This document shows positions 17,701 to 25,178 of a stretch of DNA of 33,399 bases, piece after piece; the first letter of the stretch is position 1, and each line of letters starts with the position of its first letter. The position numbers were made by a program, and so were the translations under genes. Source of the stretch: Planctomycetota bacterium (GTDB lineage: Bacteria > Planctomycetota > Planctomycetia > Gemmatales > Gemmataceae); assembly GCA_009920765.1 (NCBI GenBank), contig RFZJ01000047.1, positions 1 to 33,399 on the forward strand, in the 5' to 3' direction. The notes under the pieces are model-generated. The model was not told the DNA's origin. It saw nothing but the letters and a program-made list of their open reading frames with translations, and searched no databases.

Positions 17701-20700
17701 GAGGGGCGAACCTATTGATTCCTCGATTACTGACCGGCTTTTTTATAGCAGCAGGCCTCTTGGGCACGATGGCAAGGTTGCCATGGTTTTTCCTGGTTCG
17801 GGTGCTGATTTTTCATCCATGGCTGCAGACTTGTCTCTTCGCTGGCCGCACACCCATCTTAATTACGATAAAAAGAGTCTTAAATTAAGAGCTCAGATTC
17901 TTCCCGAGCTTTACTGGCATGGCAGGCCGTTTCGCCAGCCTTTGCCTCACGAACGAATCATGGCTCAGGTTTCGTTTGGGTGTACCACTGCTGAAATAAT
18001 GAGGCTTTCCCGCATTAAAACAGATTCGGTTCTGGGTTATAGTCTGGGTGAATCAACTGCATTGGTTGCAATGGGTTATTGGGCTGATCGCGATGGCCTT
18101 TGGCATGCCTTGGAAGGATCAACTCTTTTCAAGGAAGATCTGGTAGGAAAAAGGCAGGCCATTGCTCTTTCCTGGGGGTTGGAACCGGGGAGGGTTCCTG
18201 ATTGGCTCGTGGGATTGGTTGAAAAATCCCCAGAAGATATCGAGAAACACCTTGATGAATTCGACCGTGTTTATCTTCTTATTATCAACAGCCCAAATGA
18301 ATGTGTCATCGGAGGAGATGCGATCCAGGTCAAGAAGCTGGTGAAACAATTGAATTGCAGATTGTTTCCTTTAAGCACGGAAACTGCTGCCGTTCATTGT
18401 GAAGCTGCAAGGCCCATTGCAGATGCTTACAGACGCTTCCATTTGCTGCCTACAACCCCCATGGCCACACCCTATATTTACAGTGCCTCTTTTGGATCTG
18501 CTTACGAGGTTACCAAGGAAGCGGCTTCGGAGGCGATCACAGGGCTGGCATTAAGTACCATGGATTTTAATAAGATCGTAGAGACTGCATATAACGATGG
18601 CGCACGCATATTTTTGGAAATGGGGCCTGGGTCATCCTGTTCAAGAATCATCACCAATATTCTCAAGGGGCGCCCTCATTTTGCCAGATCCCTGAGCACT
18701 ATGCGTGGAAGCCAATACCTGGGATTTTTAAAGACCATTGCTGCATTGGTTTCTGAGCGTGTCTTTTTGGATCTCAGCTTTCTTTTTGATTCTGTCCAGG
18801 TGACCCATGAAAAAGGTGCCAGGGTTAGTTTGATTACAGGCTCTTCTGGTTTCGCTTTAAATACAAGGCACAGCAATAGAAAATCTCCACAGATTGTTTC
18901 AAAGCATGCCGCGGAAGAAACAATACCATTCATGGAAGATGAGAATGTATTGCAGCTTCATGGCATTGGGCAAGCAGTGAACATTAATCAATCCGCAATG
19001 GAAGCCCATGCTGCTTATCTAAAACTTTCGCAATCAACTCTTGGGCAGATGACCGCCTTGATTGAATTTCAAAATCAGATGCTGCAATCTGTGAGCATTG
19101 GCGACAAGGAGTCCAATCGTTTTTCTGAGGATGTTTTTGAAACTGCCAAGTCATACATACCCATTGAGGATCTTCCAGTACCCCCCAGATCTTTGGATCG
19201 TAATGCTTGTTTGCATTATGCCCGGGGGAATATTGCCGGGGTGCTGGGCTCCATGTATGCCGAAATTGATGCATACCCCACCCGGGTTCGATTGCCCGAT
19301 GAACCCTTGATGCTTGTTGATAGAATCTTGGCAATTGAAGGAGAACCTTGTTCGATGGGCTCGGGAAGAATAATCACCGAGCACGATGTTTTGCCTGATG
19401 CTTGGTATTTGGATCATGGCAGAATCCCCACTTGCATTGCTGTTGAATCGGGACAGGCAGATCTATTTTTATCTGGCTTTTTAGGCATCGATCATAAAAC
19501 CAAGGGGCTTGCGGTTTATCGCCTGCTTGATGCAGAGGTTACATTTCATCGTTCCCTGCCCGTTGCTGGTGAAGTCATTCATTACGATATCCGCATAGAT
19601 CGGTTCTTCCGTCATAATGACACTTATCTTTTTCGATTTTGGTACGATGCCACGGTGAATGGCGAGCCTTTGATGGCCATGCGTGAAGGTTGTGCAGGCT
19701 TCTTCACCGAAGAAGCGCTTGCTGCGGGTAAAGGCATTGTTATTTCAGCAAATGCAGATAAAAAAGAAGAGGTGATTTCTACTCCGCCTTTGCTTTCCAT
19801 GGTTAAAGAATCCTTTAGTGAGGAGCAATTGGATGCATTAAGGAATGGGGACTTGGCGGCATGCTTTGGTGGACAGTTTGCCAACCTACCCATCAAGGAT
19901 CCAGCTACTTTGCCCGGTGGAAAAATGCGGCTTGTTCATCGTGTGCCCCTGCTAGAACCTGCTGGTGGCCCCGCAGGCCTAGGGCGTATTCTTGGCGAGG
20001 CCGATATTCATCCTGATGATTGGTTTCTTACCTGTCATTTTGTGGATGATCAGGTAATGCCTGGAACTCTTATGTATGAATGTTGCTTGCATACCTTGCG
20101 GATTTTTCTTTATCGCATGGGATGGGTGGGTGAAAAGTCGAATGTTGCGTTTGAACCAGTGCCCGGGGTGACGGGTAAACTTCGCTGCAGAGGGCAGGTT
20201 ACTGCCACCACCAAAAAAGTTACGTATGAGGTTTTGATCAGGGAAAGAGGATACCGCCCTGAACCCTACACCATAGTTGATGCGTACATGTATGCGGATG
20301 GAAAAAATGTGGTGGAAATAAAATCCATGTCCCTTCGCATGACAGGATGGAGTAAAGAATCGGTTGAGGCGATATGGTCGCGTGGGATTTCTGGTGCCAT
20401 GAAAGCACCCCGCTTTGATAATGCCAGTATCATGGCGTTTGCGATAGGCAATCCCTCGGAAGCGTTTGGAGATGCATACAAGGTTTTTGATGTGGAAAGA
20501 AAAATCGCAAGGCTTCCCGGCCCACCTTATAAATTCCTTGATCGAATCATGGAAGTTAATTGCGAACCATGGAAGATGGTTGCAGGTGGCGAAATTGTCG
20601 CAGAGTATGATGTTCCTCCTGATGAATGGTATTTCCAGTCCGAAAGACAGGCAGCAATGCCTTTTGCAGTTCTTCTGGAAATTGCCTTGCAGCCTTGTGG

Positions 20701-21472
20701 GTGGCTTGCTGCTTATTTGGGATCTGCGCTTACTAGTCAGGAAGATCTTTCCTTCCGCAATCTGGGAGGTAAGGCCGTTTATCTCGAACCCGTGTTTGCC
20801 GATGCTGGAACCCTTTCCATCAAGGTAAAGATTACACGCGTGTCATCTTCTGCGGGGATGGTGGTGCAATCTTATTTGTTTGATGTTATTTGCAAGGGCA
20901 AAAGTATTTACAAAGGGGATACCACTTTTGGGTTCTTTTCGAAGGAGGCGCTTGCCAACCAAGTAGGTGTTCGTGGTGCAAGTTTGTGGAATGTTGAGAA
21001 ATATGCCCGTGTAGACGCTTTAATAAGCACTGAACCTCCATTTCCGGACGATTTTTTAAGAATGTTGGATCGGGTTGAATATCTTGAAGAAAAGGGCGGT
21101 GTAAACGGCCTGGGTTATATCAGGGGTATTAAGCAGGTTAACCCTAATGATTGGTTTTTTAAAGCACATTTCTATCAAGATCCAGTGTGGCCCGGTTCGC
21201 TTGGCCTTGAAGCTATGATTCAATTAATGAAAATTCTTGCAAAAGATTTCTGGCCTGATGTTGACACTTTTTTGCCAATCGTAAGCCCGGAACCACATAT
21301 TTGGATTTACCGCGGGCAGGTTATTCCACATAATAGCACTGTGATAGTTGAAGCCAATATTACCAGCAGGGATGACTCCTCTGGTTTAATGGTTGCAGAT
21401 GGTAAACTATCCGTGGATGGTTTGATCATCTACGAAATGAAAGACTTTCGCCTGAGGGCTTGGAAGTCATAA
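14705..21472 (+). CDS. pfaC: PfaC-type PUFA synthase subunit with internal AT: KS-CLF-AT-DH-DH
   Basis: This 2255-residue megasynthase combines what gammaproteobacteria encode as PfaB and PfaC. Residues 15-455 form an active-looking ketosynthase with Cys203 in DAACASSFYAL, His337 and His377 (GHVLTAAGG); the usual HGTGT reads HAAGT. Residues of about 500-910 form a second ketosynthase fold whose cysteine position reads AADENSG (near Asp654), so it is a chain-length factor. An acyltransferase follows at about 1020-1330, with VFPGSGADF, Ser1113 in GYSLGES and His1231. Then come four hotdog folds, at about 1525, 1740, 1936 and 2119, forming two FabA-like dehydratases. The second (His1778, CHFVDDQVMPG) and fourth (His2155, HFYQDPVWPG) have the canonical catalytic motif. 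The same order is known from myxobacterial Pfa3, but no C-terminal acylglycerol-phosphate acyltransferase is present here. The gap from pfaA is 12 bases. Confidence 0.94.
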   Translation: MNNIKHSPGVTDHSFFSPIAIVSAGCVFAGSPNLESLWQLVASGQNASSEVPPGRWVLDPSNLCANSMAEVDKVHTIKGFFAEVPERNPEVYPLPLEVLQKLDAGSLFALEAASQALKGKIANLDRQRVGVILGHIALPTEGACKLNLQVLGKALFEAAGLPIPKECQGIEPSWLSQPAALPANLISTAFNLGGPCFTLDAACASSFYALKLASDALYHRRADAVLAGGVSGADSLYTHMGFSQLRALSMSGNCRPFDHRGDGLMVGEGAGIFLLKRLQDAIEAKDQILGVIRGIGLSNDIGGGLLAPNSEGQLRAMRAAYQQSGLKPSDIDLIECHAAGTPVGDGVEFSSMAELWKSESYRVNQCVIGSVKSNVGHVLTAAGGAGLAKVLAGLSHQQLPPTAGFETSSSSVKMDSSAFRVLKTVEAWKRRRDDIPRRAALSGFGFGGINAHVLVEEWIGQKLQVAEPQAEHGPLAVISVAARNSGDLGTEPFFQRAIGIGKVEVEPLANSWDVQSSKALAADLPHGTLLKGRPKKTVDLPVDAFRIPPRELEQMLPQQGLALDTAREALESVKFKEGDFQRMGVFLGVGLDLNTTNYHLRWWWLSKNQNPEYADAAGPALNADRTMGALASIAASRIAREYRVGGVAFTIAADENSGLRALEIAWDSLASFQIDSALVGAVDFCLDPRMIVPLAKEARLTETVNHGALAQGHTGLLPSDGSAVLVLKRLEDAEKSGDNILAVLRGVGTFKDPVNKGKSDKACRTAMESAYLSSGIHPATIQYLESNSSGVEQEDAAEARALGDFFFPRQVSGQAVLHCARFQLGWSGAATGLQSLAKACLCLSQKVLPGNSLEQTEIDRRYDDARFLSENFSPTPWIRNREDGPRRAGVNSLGSDGTWFHILIEEAEWENNSIPPNLVASAFSEALFVIHGKDVSSLESNLLLLKKFALEDNSPSLLSLAKDWYEKNLALADSPLALAFVVFNLAELPLIIEAGLKTLRGEPIDSSITDRLFYSSRPLGHDGKVAMVFPGSGADFSSMAADLSLRWPHTHLNYDKKSLKLRAQILPELYWHGRPFRQPLPHERIMAQVSFGCTTAEIMRLSRIKTDSVLGYSLGESTALVAMGYWADRDGLWHALEGSTLFKEDLVGKRQAIALSWGLEPGRVPDWLVGLVEKSPEDIEKHLDEFDRVYLLIINSPNECVIGGDAIQVKKLVKQLNCRLFPLSTETAAVHCEAARPIADAYRRFHLLPTTPMATPYIYSASFGSAYEVTKEAASEAITGLALSTMDFNKIVETAYNDGARIFLEMGPGSSCSRIITNILKGRPHFARSLSTMRGSQYLGFLKTIAALVSERVFLDLSFLFDSVQVTHEKGARVSLITGSSGFALNTRHSNRKSPQIVSKHAAEETIPFMEDENVLQLHGIGQAVNINQSAMEAHAAYLKLSQSTLGQMTALIEFQNQMLQSVSIGDKESNRFSEDVFETAKSYIPIEDLPVPPRSLDRNACLHYARGNIAGVLGSMYAEIDAYPTRVRLPDEPLMLVDRILAIEGEPCSMGSGRIITEHDVLPDAWYLDHGRIPTCIAVESGQADLFLSGFLGIDHKTKGLAVYRLLDAEVTFHRSLPVAGEVIHYDIRIDRFFRHNDTYLFRFWYDATVNGEPLMAMREGCAGFFTEEALAAGKGIVISANADKKEEVISTPPLLSMVKESFSEEQLDALRNGDLAACFGGQFANLPIKDPATLPGGKMRLVHRVPLLEPAGGPAGLGRILGEADIHPDDWFLTCHFVDDQVMPGTLMYECCLHTLRIFLYRMGWVGEKSNVAFEPVPGVTGKLRCRGQVTATTKKVTYEVLIRERGYRPEPYTIVDAYMYADGKNVVEIKSMSLRMTGWSKESVEAIWSRGISGAMKAPRFDNASIMAFAIGNPSEAFGDAYKVFDVERKIARLPGPPYKFLDRIMEVNCEPWKMVAGGEIVAEYDVPPDEWYFQSERQAAMPFAVLLEIALQPCGWLAAYLGSALTSQEDLSFRNLGGKAVYLEPVFADAGTLSIKVKITRVSSSAGMVVQSYLFDVICKGKSIYKGDTTFGFFSKEALANQVGVRGASLWNVEKYARVDALISTEPPFPDDFLRMLDRVEYLEEKGGVNGLGYIRGIKQVNPNDWFFKAHFYQDPVWPGSLGLEAMIQLMKILAKDFWPDVDTFLPIVSPEPHIWIYRGQVIPHNSTVIVEANITSRDDSSGLMVADGKLSVDGLIIYEMKDFRLRAWKS

Positions 21473-21498
21473 CAGCGATAATTCAGGATTGAACTTTT

Positions 21499-22596
21499 AT
21501 GAAATATTCCCGGGTGTATCTCGATGCAATTGGTTACGAACTACCCCCGGTGGTTGTTTCCACCGAGGAACTCGAAAACAGATTGCTGCCCGTTTATGAA
21601 GCATTAAAATTCAATGCAGGGCAATTGCTCGCTTGGACAGGTATTCAAGAAAGGCGCTGGTGGGAACCGGGGTTTTCCGTTTCTGAAGGTGCTACGCTTG
21701 CCGCCAGAAAAGCTCTCGACCGTTCTAATGTAACTGCGCAGGATCTTGAAGTTGTTATTTACTCCGCTGTTTGTCGAGAACAATTTGAACCCGCCACCGC
21801 TTGTTCGGTCGCTGCAAAATTGGGCGTTGGTAGTAATGCCCTCGTTTACGATATCAGCAATGCCTGCCTGGGCGTGTTGAATGGGATTCTTGATATTGCC
21901 AACCGTATTGAGCTTGGCCAAATTCGTGCGGGTGTTGTTGTCTCCTGCGAAACATCGCGTGAGATCAACGACACCATGATTGCTGAGCTTCTCAAAAGAA
22001 AAAACATTGAGACCTTTAAAGATTCTCTAGCAACACTTACCGGAGGCTCTGGAGCGGTGGCTGTTGTTGTTACAGATGGTTCTTTCTCCAGTGAAAAAAG
22101 AAGAAAGTTAATTGCTGCCAGTGCCCAAAGTGCAGCAGAGCATCATAGTCTTTGCAGGTGGGGCCTGACCCATGAACCCATTCCAGATTTCATCCCTGAT
22201 GGTGCATCCCCCAAGCAAATCATTCAGGGCGTCATTCATGCTGCAAGGCATTTTATGACTACCGATTCAGTTGCAGTGTTGAAGTATGGTGTTGATCTTG
22301 GCCTGCGCACCTGGAAAAATTTTGTAGGCAAGATCGGCTGGACACCCGATGCAATCGATAAAGTTATCTGCCATCAAGTTGGTGCTCCCCATCGTGATTC
22401 AGTTTTGAAAGCCCTCGGCATATCCTTGCACAAGGATTATTCGACTTTTCCCTTCCTTGGAAATATCGGGACAGTTTCCCTGCCTTTGACCGCAGCAATT
22501 GCAGAGGAACGAAAATTCCTTCTCCCAGGAGACAGGGTTGGATTGCTTGGGATTGGCAGCGGGCTTAATTGCCTGATGCTGGGCGTAGAATGGTAG
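21499..22596 (+). CDS. oleA: OleA: acyl-CoA/ACP head-to-head condensing thiolase-like enzyme
   Basis: OleA joins two activated fatty acyl chains in a non-decarboxylative Claisen condensation to a 2-alkyl-3-oxoalkanoate, the first step of olefin biosynthesis. The 365-residue protein has the FabH/OleA layout. Cys123 lies in SNACLGVLNG, Glu97 in REQFEPATA (the glutamate that distinguishes OleA from FabH), His292 in CHQVGAPH and Asn322 in FLGNIGTVSLP. The cap sequence TGIQERRWWEPG is also OleA-like. It starts 26 bases after the pfaC stop, with AGGA upstream, and is followed without a gap by oleB, oleC and oleD. The direct linkage to a PUFA synthase suggests its substrates are polyunsaturated acyl chains; that is inference. 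Confidence 0.93.
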   Translation: MKYSRVYLDAIGYELPPVVVSTEELENRLLPVYEALKFNAGQLLAWTGIQERRWWEPGFSVSEGATLAARKALDRSNVTAQDLEVVIYSAVCREQFEPATACSVAAKLGVGSNALVYDISNACLGVLNGILDIANRIELGQIRAGVVVSCETSREINDTMIAELLKRKNIETFKDSLATLTGGSGAVAVVVTDGSFSSEKRRKLIAASAQSAAEHHSLCRWGLTHEPIPDFIPDGASPKQIIQGVIHAARHFMTTDSVAVLKYGVDLGLRTWKNFVGKIGWTPDAIDKVICHQVGAPHRDSVLKALGISLHKDYSTFPFLGNIGTVSLPLTAAIAEERKFLLPGDRVGLLGIGSGLNCLMLGVEW

Positions 22597-23537
22597 CTGC
22601 AAATAAGCCTGACAATGTTTCAGGTCCTCCTCAAACCCTTTTAAACTGGATCAGGGAGAACCCTTCCCTTTACCCGTTCCAAGGTAAATATCTCAGCCTC
22701 GGCAATCATAAGCTTCATTATCTTGATGAAGGCTCGGGCAGGCCCGTTTTTATGATTCATGGCAACCCGACATGGTCTTTTTTTTATCGCAATTTGATAC
22801 CTGCACTTTCCAAATTCATGCGGGTCATTGTTCCCGACCATGTGGGGTGCGGGCTTTCTGACAGGCCTACGGATGAACAATACTGTTACACACTTGAAAG
22901 CAGGCTCAGCGATCTTGATAAATTGATCAATGAAATTGCCCCTTCCGGGAAGATAAGCCTGGTTGTACATGATTGGGGTGGCATGATCGGAACCTCATGG
23001 GCTGTGCGGAACGCCTCGAGAATTGAAAGCATCGTTTTTTTGAACACCGCAGGTTTCGGCCTTCCCCAAGGCAAGCCCCTTCCTTGGACTCTGAAGGTCT
23101 GCAGGTCCAAGATTTTTGGATCATTGCTGGTGCGAGGGTTTAATGGGTTTTGTCTGGGTGCTGCTAAGTACTGCGCAATTAAAGGTCTTAATAATAAAGT
23201 TAAGGCTGGTTTTCTTTCACCATACTCAAGCTGGAAAGATAGACTTGCAATATTTCGCTTCGTGCAGGATATCCCTATCCATCCATCACACCCGTCTCAT
23301 GGGATTATTGAAGGCACCAGGTCGGGCCTTGTGAATTTGAGTGATACCCCAAAAATCTTTTGTTGGGGCAGACACGACTTTATCTTTAATGATGATTTTC
23401 TTGCTGAATGGAAGAAATATTTCCCCAAAGCAGATTACCATGTCTTTGAAGATGCCGGGCATTACCTTCTCGAAGATGCGCCAACTCCGATCATTGCGAA
23501 GATTCAAGAATTCTTTATGAAACAACCTGGGGGTTGA
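22590..23537 (+). CDS. oleB: OleB: beta-lactone decarboxylase, alpha/beta hydrolase of the haloalkane-dehalogenase type
   Basis: OleB converts the cis-beta-lactone made by OleC into a cis-alkene and CO2. The 315-residue product shows the oxyanion-side motif MIHGNPTWSFFYRNLIP. The nucleophile is Asp128 in VVHDWGGMIG. Candidate acid Asp263 lies in CWGRHDF and the general base His291 in EDAGHYLLED. These are hallmarks of the haloalkane-dehalogenase family to which OleB belongs. ATG 22590 overlaps the last seven bases of oleA, so translation is probably coupled; a TTG at 22569 would add seven residues. OleB, OleC and OleD are known to form a multi-enzyme assembly in Xanthomonas, consistent with their tight clustering here. 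Confidence 0.9.
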   Translation: MVAANKPDNVSGPPQTLLNWIRENPSLYPFQGKYLSLGNHKLHYLDEGSGRPVFMIHGNPTWSFFYRNLIPALSKFMRVIVPDHVGCGLSDRPTDEQYCYTLESRLSDLDKLINEIAPSGKISLVVHDWGGMIGTSWAVRNASRIESIVFLNTAGFGLPQGKPLPWTLKVCRSKIFGSLLVRGFNGFCLGAAKYCAIKGLNNKVKAGFLSPYSSWKDRLAIFRFVQDIPIHPSHPSHGIIEGTRSGLVNLSDTPKIFCWGRHDFIFNDDFLAEWKKYFPKADYHVFEDAGHYLLEDAPTPIIAKIQEFFMKQPGG

Positions 23538-23540
23538 GCC

Positions 23541-25178
23541 ATGCCAGGCTCACTTAATATCGCCAACCTTGTCCGTAAAATGGCCCATGATTACCCCGAT
23601 ACCATTGCTGTTATTGAGCAATATGGTTCGCACCATTCCTCCGGACCTAAAATTTCGGCCCAACTTTCCTTTTCTCAATTGCAGCAATCCATTGACGCCG
23701 CTGCCCTTGGCCTTCTCGATCAGGGGTTTGTTCCAGGAATGCGTGTTGCTGTCATGGTTAAACCAGGAATTGAATTCCTCCAAGTTGTTTTTTCACTTTT
23801 TACCATTGGCGCAACAGTTGTAGTTGTTGATCCCGGGCTTGGTTTGAAGGGAATCGGCTCATGCCTTAAAGAAGTTCAGCCAGATGCTTTTATCGGCATT
23901 CCACTTGCCCAGATGGCTAGGGTTTTATTCGGGTGGGGTAAAGGATCCATCCGTAAAACCATCACGGTTGGAGCAAATCTATTTGGAACCCGGTGGTCGG
24001 ATGTTTTACGAAAAGGGGCGAATTTTAATACGCCCTTGGTTTGCAATGCCTTTGATCCCGCTGCTATTTTGTTTACAAGTGGCAGCACGGGAATTTCCAA
24101 GGGAGTGGTGTACGAACATGAGCAATTTCATGCCCAGGTTCAACTTCTTAAAAACCTTTATCAAATTGTGCCCGGTGAGGTAGACCTTCCTACTTTTCCT
24201 CTTTTTGGGCTTTTTTCTCCAGCGTTGGGTATGACAGCGGTAATTCCAGAGATGGATTTCACCAAGCCTGCTAAAGCTGATCCGTATAAGATTCTTGGTG
24301 CGATCAGACATTTTAAAGTCACCAATCTTTTTGCTTCTCCTGCTTTGCTTCGTAGATTGGCAAGCCTTCCAAAAGATATTAAATTCTCAACACTAAAGCG
24401 TATTCTTTCTGCGGGTGCCCCGGTTCCTGCCCGTGATATTGCCAATCTTGTCAGCCGATTAAACCCAGAAGTTCACCTGCATACCCCCTATGGTGCGACC
24501 GAATCTCTTCCTGTTGCAACCATTTCCAGTAAAGTCATTCTTTCAGAAACTCAACAATTCACATCTTCAGGAAAGGGGGTTTGTGTAGGCAATCCTGTTC
24601 AAGGAATTGATGTTCGTATTATTAAAATCGATGATTCAGCCTTTGAAAAATGGTCTGAATCATTAAGGCTAGGCCCGGGAGAAATAGGTGAAATTGTGGT
24701 GGGGGGGCCGGTCGTGACCAAGCATTATTTCAATCGCCCTGTTCAGACAAACCTTGCAAAAATTCCTGATGTTGATGGCAAAACCCTTCATCGGATGGGT
24801 GACCTTGGGTATTTTGATGCCTCGGGAAGGCTTTGGTTTTGTGGTAGGAAATCCCAGCGCGTTTCTGCTGCGAATCAACTTTTTCATACTGTTCCTATCG
24901 AGGGGATTTTTGATTCGGTTCCGGGAGTTTTTCGAAGTGCCCTTGTAGGAATTGGTGCGCCAGGCATTCAGATTCCCGTGCTTTGTGTTGAAAAAGAAAA
25001 AGGATTGCTCAGTGATCAAGAGCTACTACGCAACCTTGCCAGCAGGGCTTTGCTCTATCCTGAGACGAAAGACATTACCAAATTTTTGATTCATCCTTCA
25101 TTCCCTGTGGACATAAGGCATAACTCCAAAATCAAGCGGGAAGAACTTGCAACCTGGGCTGCAGGGAGGCTTTCATGA
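23541..25178 (+). CDS. oleC: OleC: beta-lactone synthetase (acyl-adenylate family)
   Basis: OleC uses ATP to cyclise the 2-alkyl-3-hydroxyalkanoic acid into a beta-lactone. This 545-residue protein has the adenylate-forming signatures in order: ILFTSGSTGISKGVV (about 176-190), TPYGATESLP (about 315), GDLGYFDASGRLWFCGRK (about 418-435) and the C-terminal lysine region HNSKIKREEL (about 526). The match to CoA ligases is general; the OleC assignment rests on its place between oleB and oleD. It starts three bases after oleB with a G-rich stretch upstream, and its TGA overlaps the oleD start (ATGA). Confidence 0.92.
   Translation: MPGSLNIANLVRKMAHDYPDTIAVIEQYGSHHSSGPKISAQLSFSQLQQSIDAAALGLLDQGFVPGMRVAVMVKPGIEFLQVVFSLFTIGATVVVVDPGLGLKGIGSCLKEVQPDAFIGIPLAQMARVLFGWGKGSIRKTITVGANLFGTRWSDVLRKGANFNTPLVCNAFDPAAILFTSGSTGISKGVVYEHEQFHAQVQLLKNLYQIVPGEVDLPTFPLFGLFSPALGMTAVIPEMDFTKPAKADPYKILGAIRHFKVTNLFASPALLRRLASLPKDIKFSTLKRILSAGAPVPARDIANLVSRLNPEVHLHTPYGATESLPVATISSKVILSETQQFTSSGKGVCVGNPVQGIDVRIIKIDDSAFEKWSESLRLGPGEIGEIVVGGPVVTKHYFNRPVQTNLAKIPDVDGKTLHRMGDLGYFDASGRLWFCGRKSQRVSAANQLFHTVPIEGIFDSVPGVFRSALVGIGAPGIQIPVLCVEKEKGLLSDQELLRNLASRALLYPETKDITKFLIHPSFPVDIRHNSKIKREELATWAAGRLS

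Noticed and set aside
8219..21472. Heterocyst-glycolipid or ordinary type I polyketide synthase cluster
   Set aside because: The combination of PfaD, tandem ACPs, a KS-CLF pair and two FabA-like DH units is specific to PUFA or secondary-lipid synthases.
21499..22596. Reading the oleA gene as FabH (ketoacyl-ACP synthase III of fatty acid synthesis)
   Set aside because: The glutamate in FEPATA, the OleA-like N-terminal cap and the following oleB, oleC and oleD genes favour OleA.
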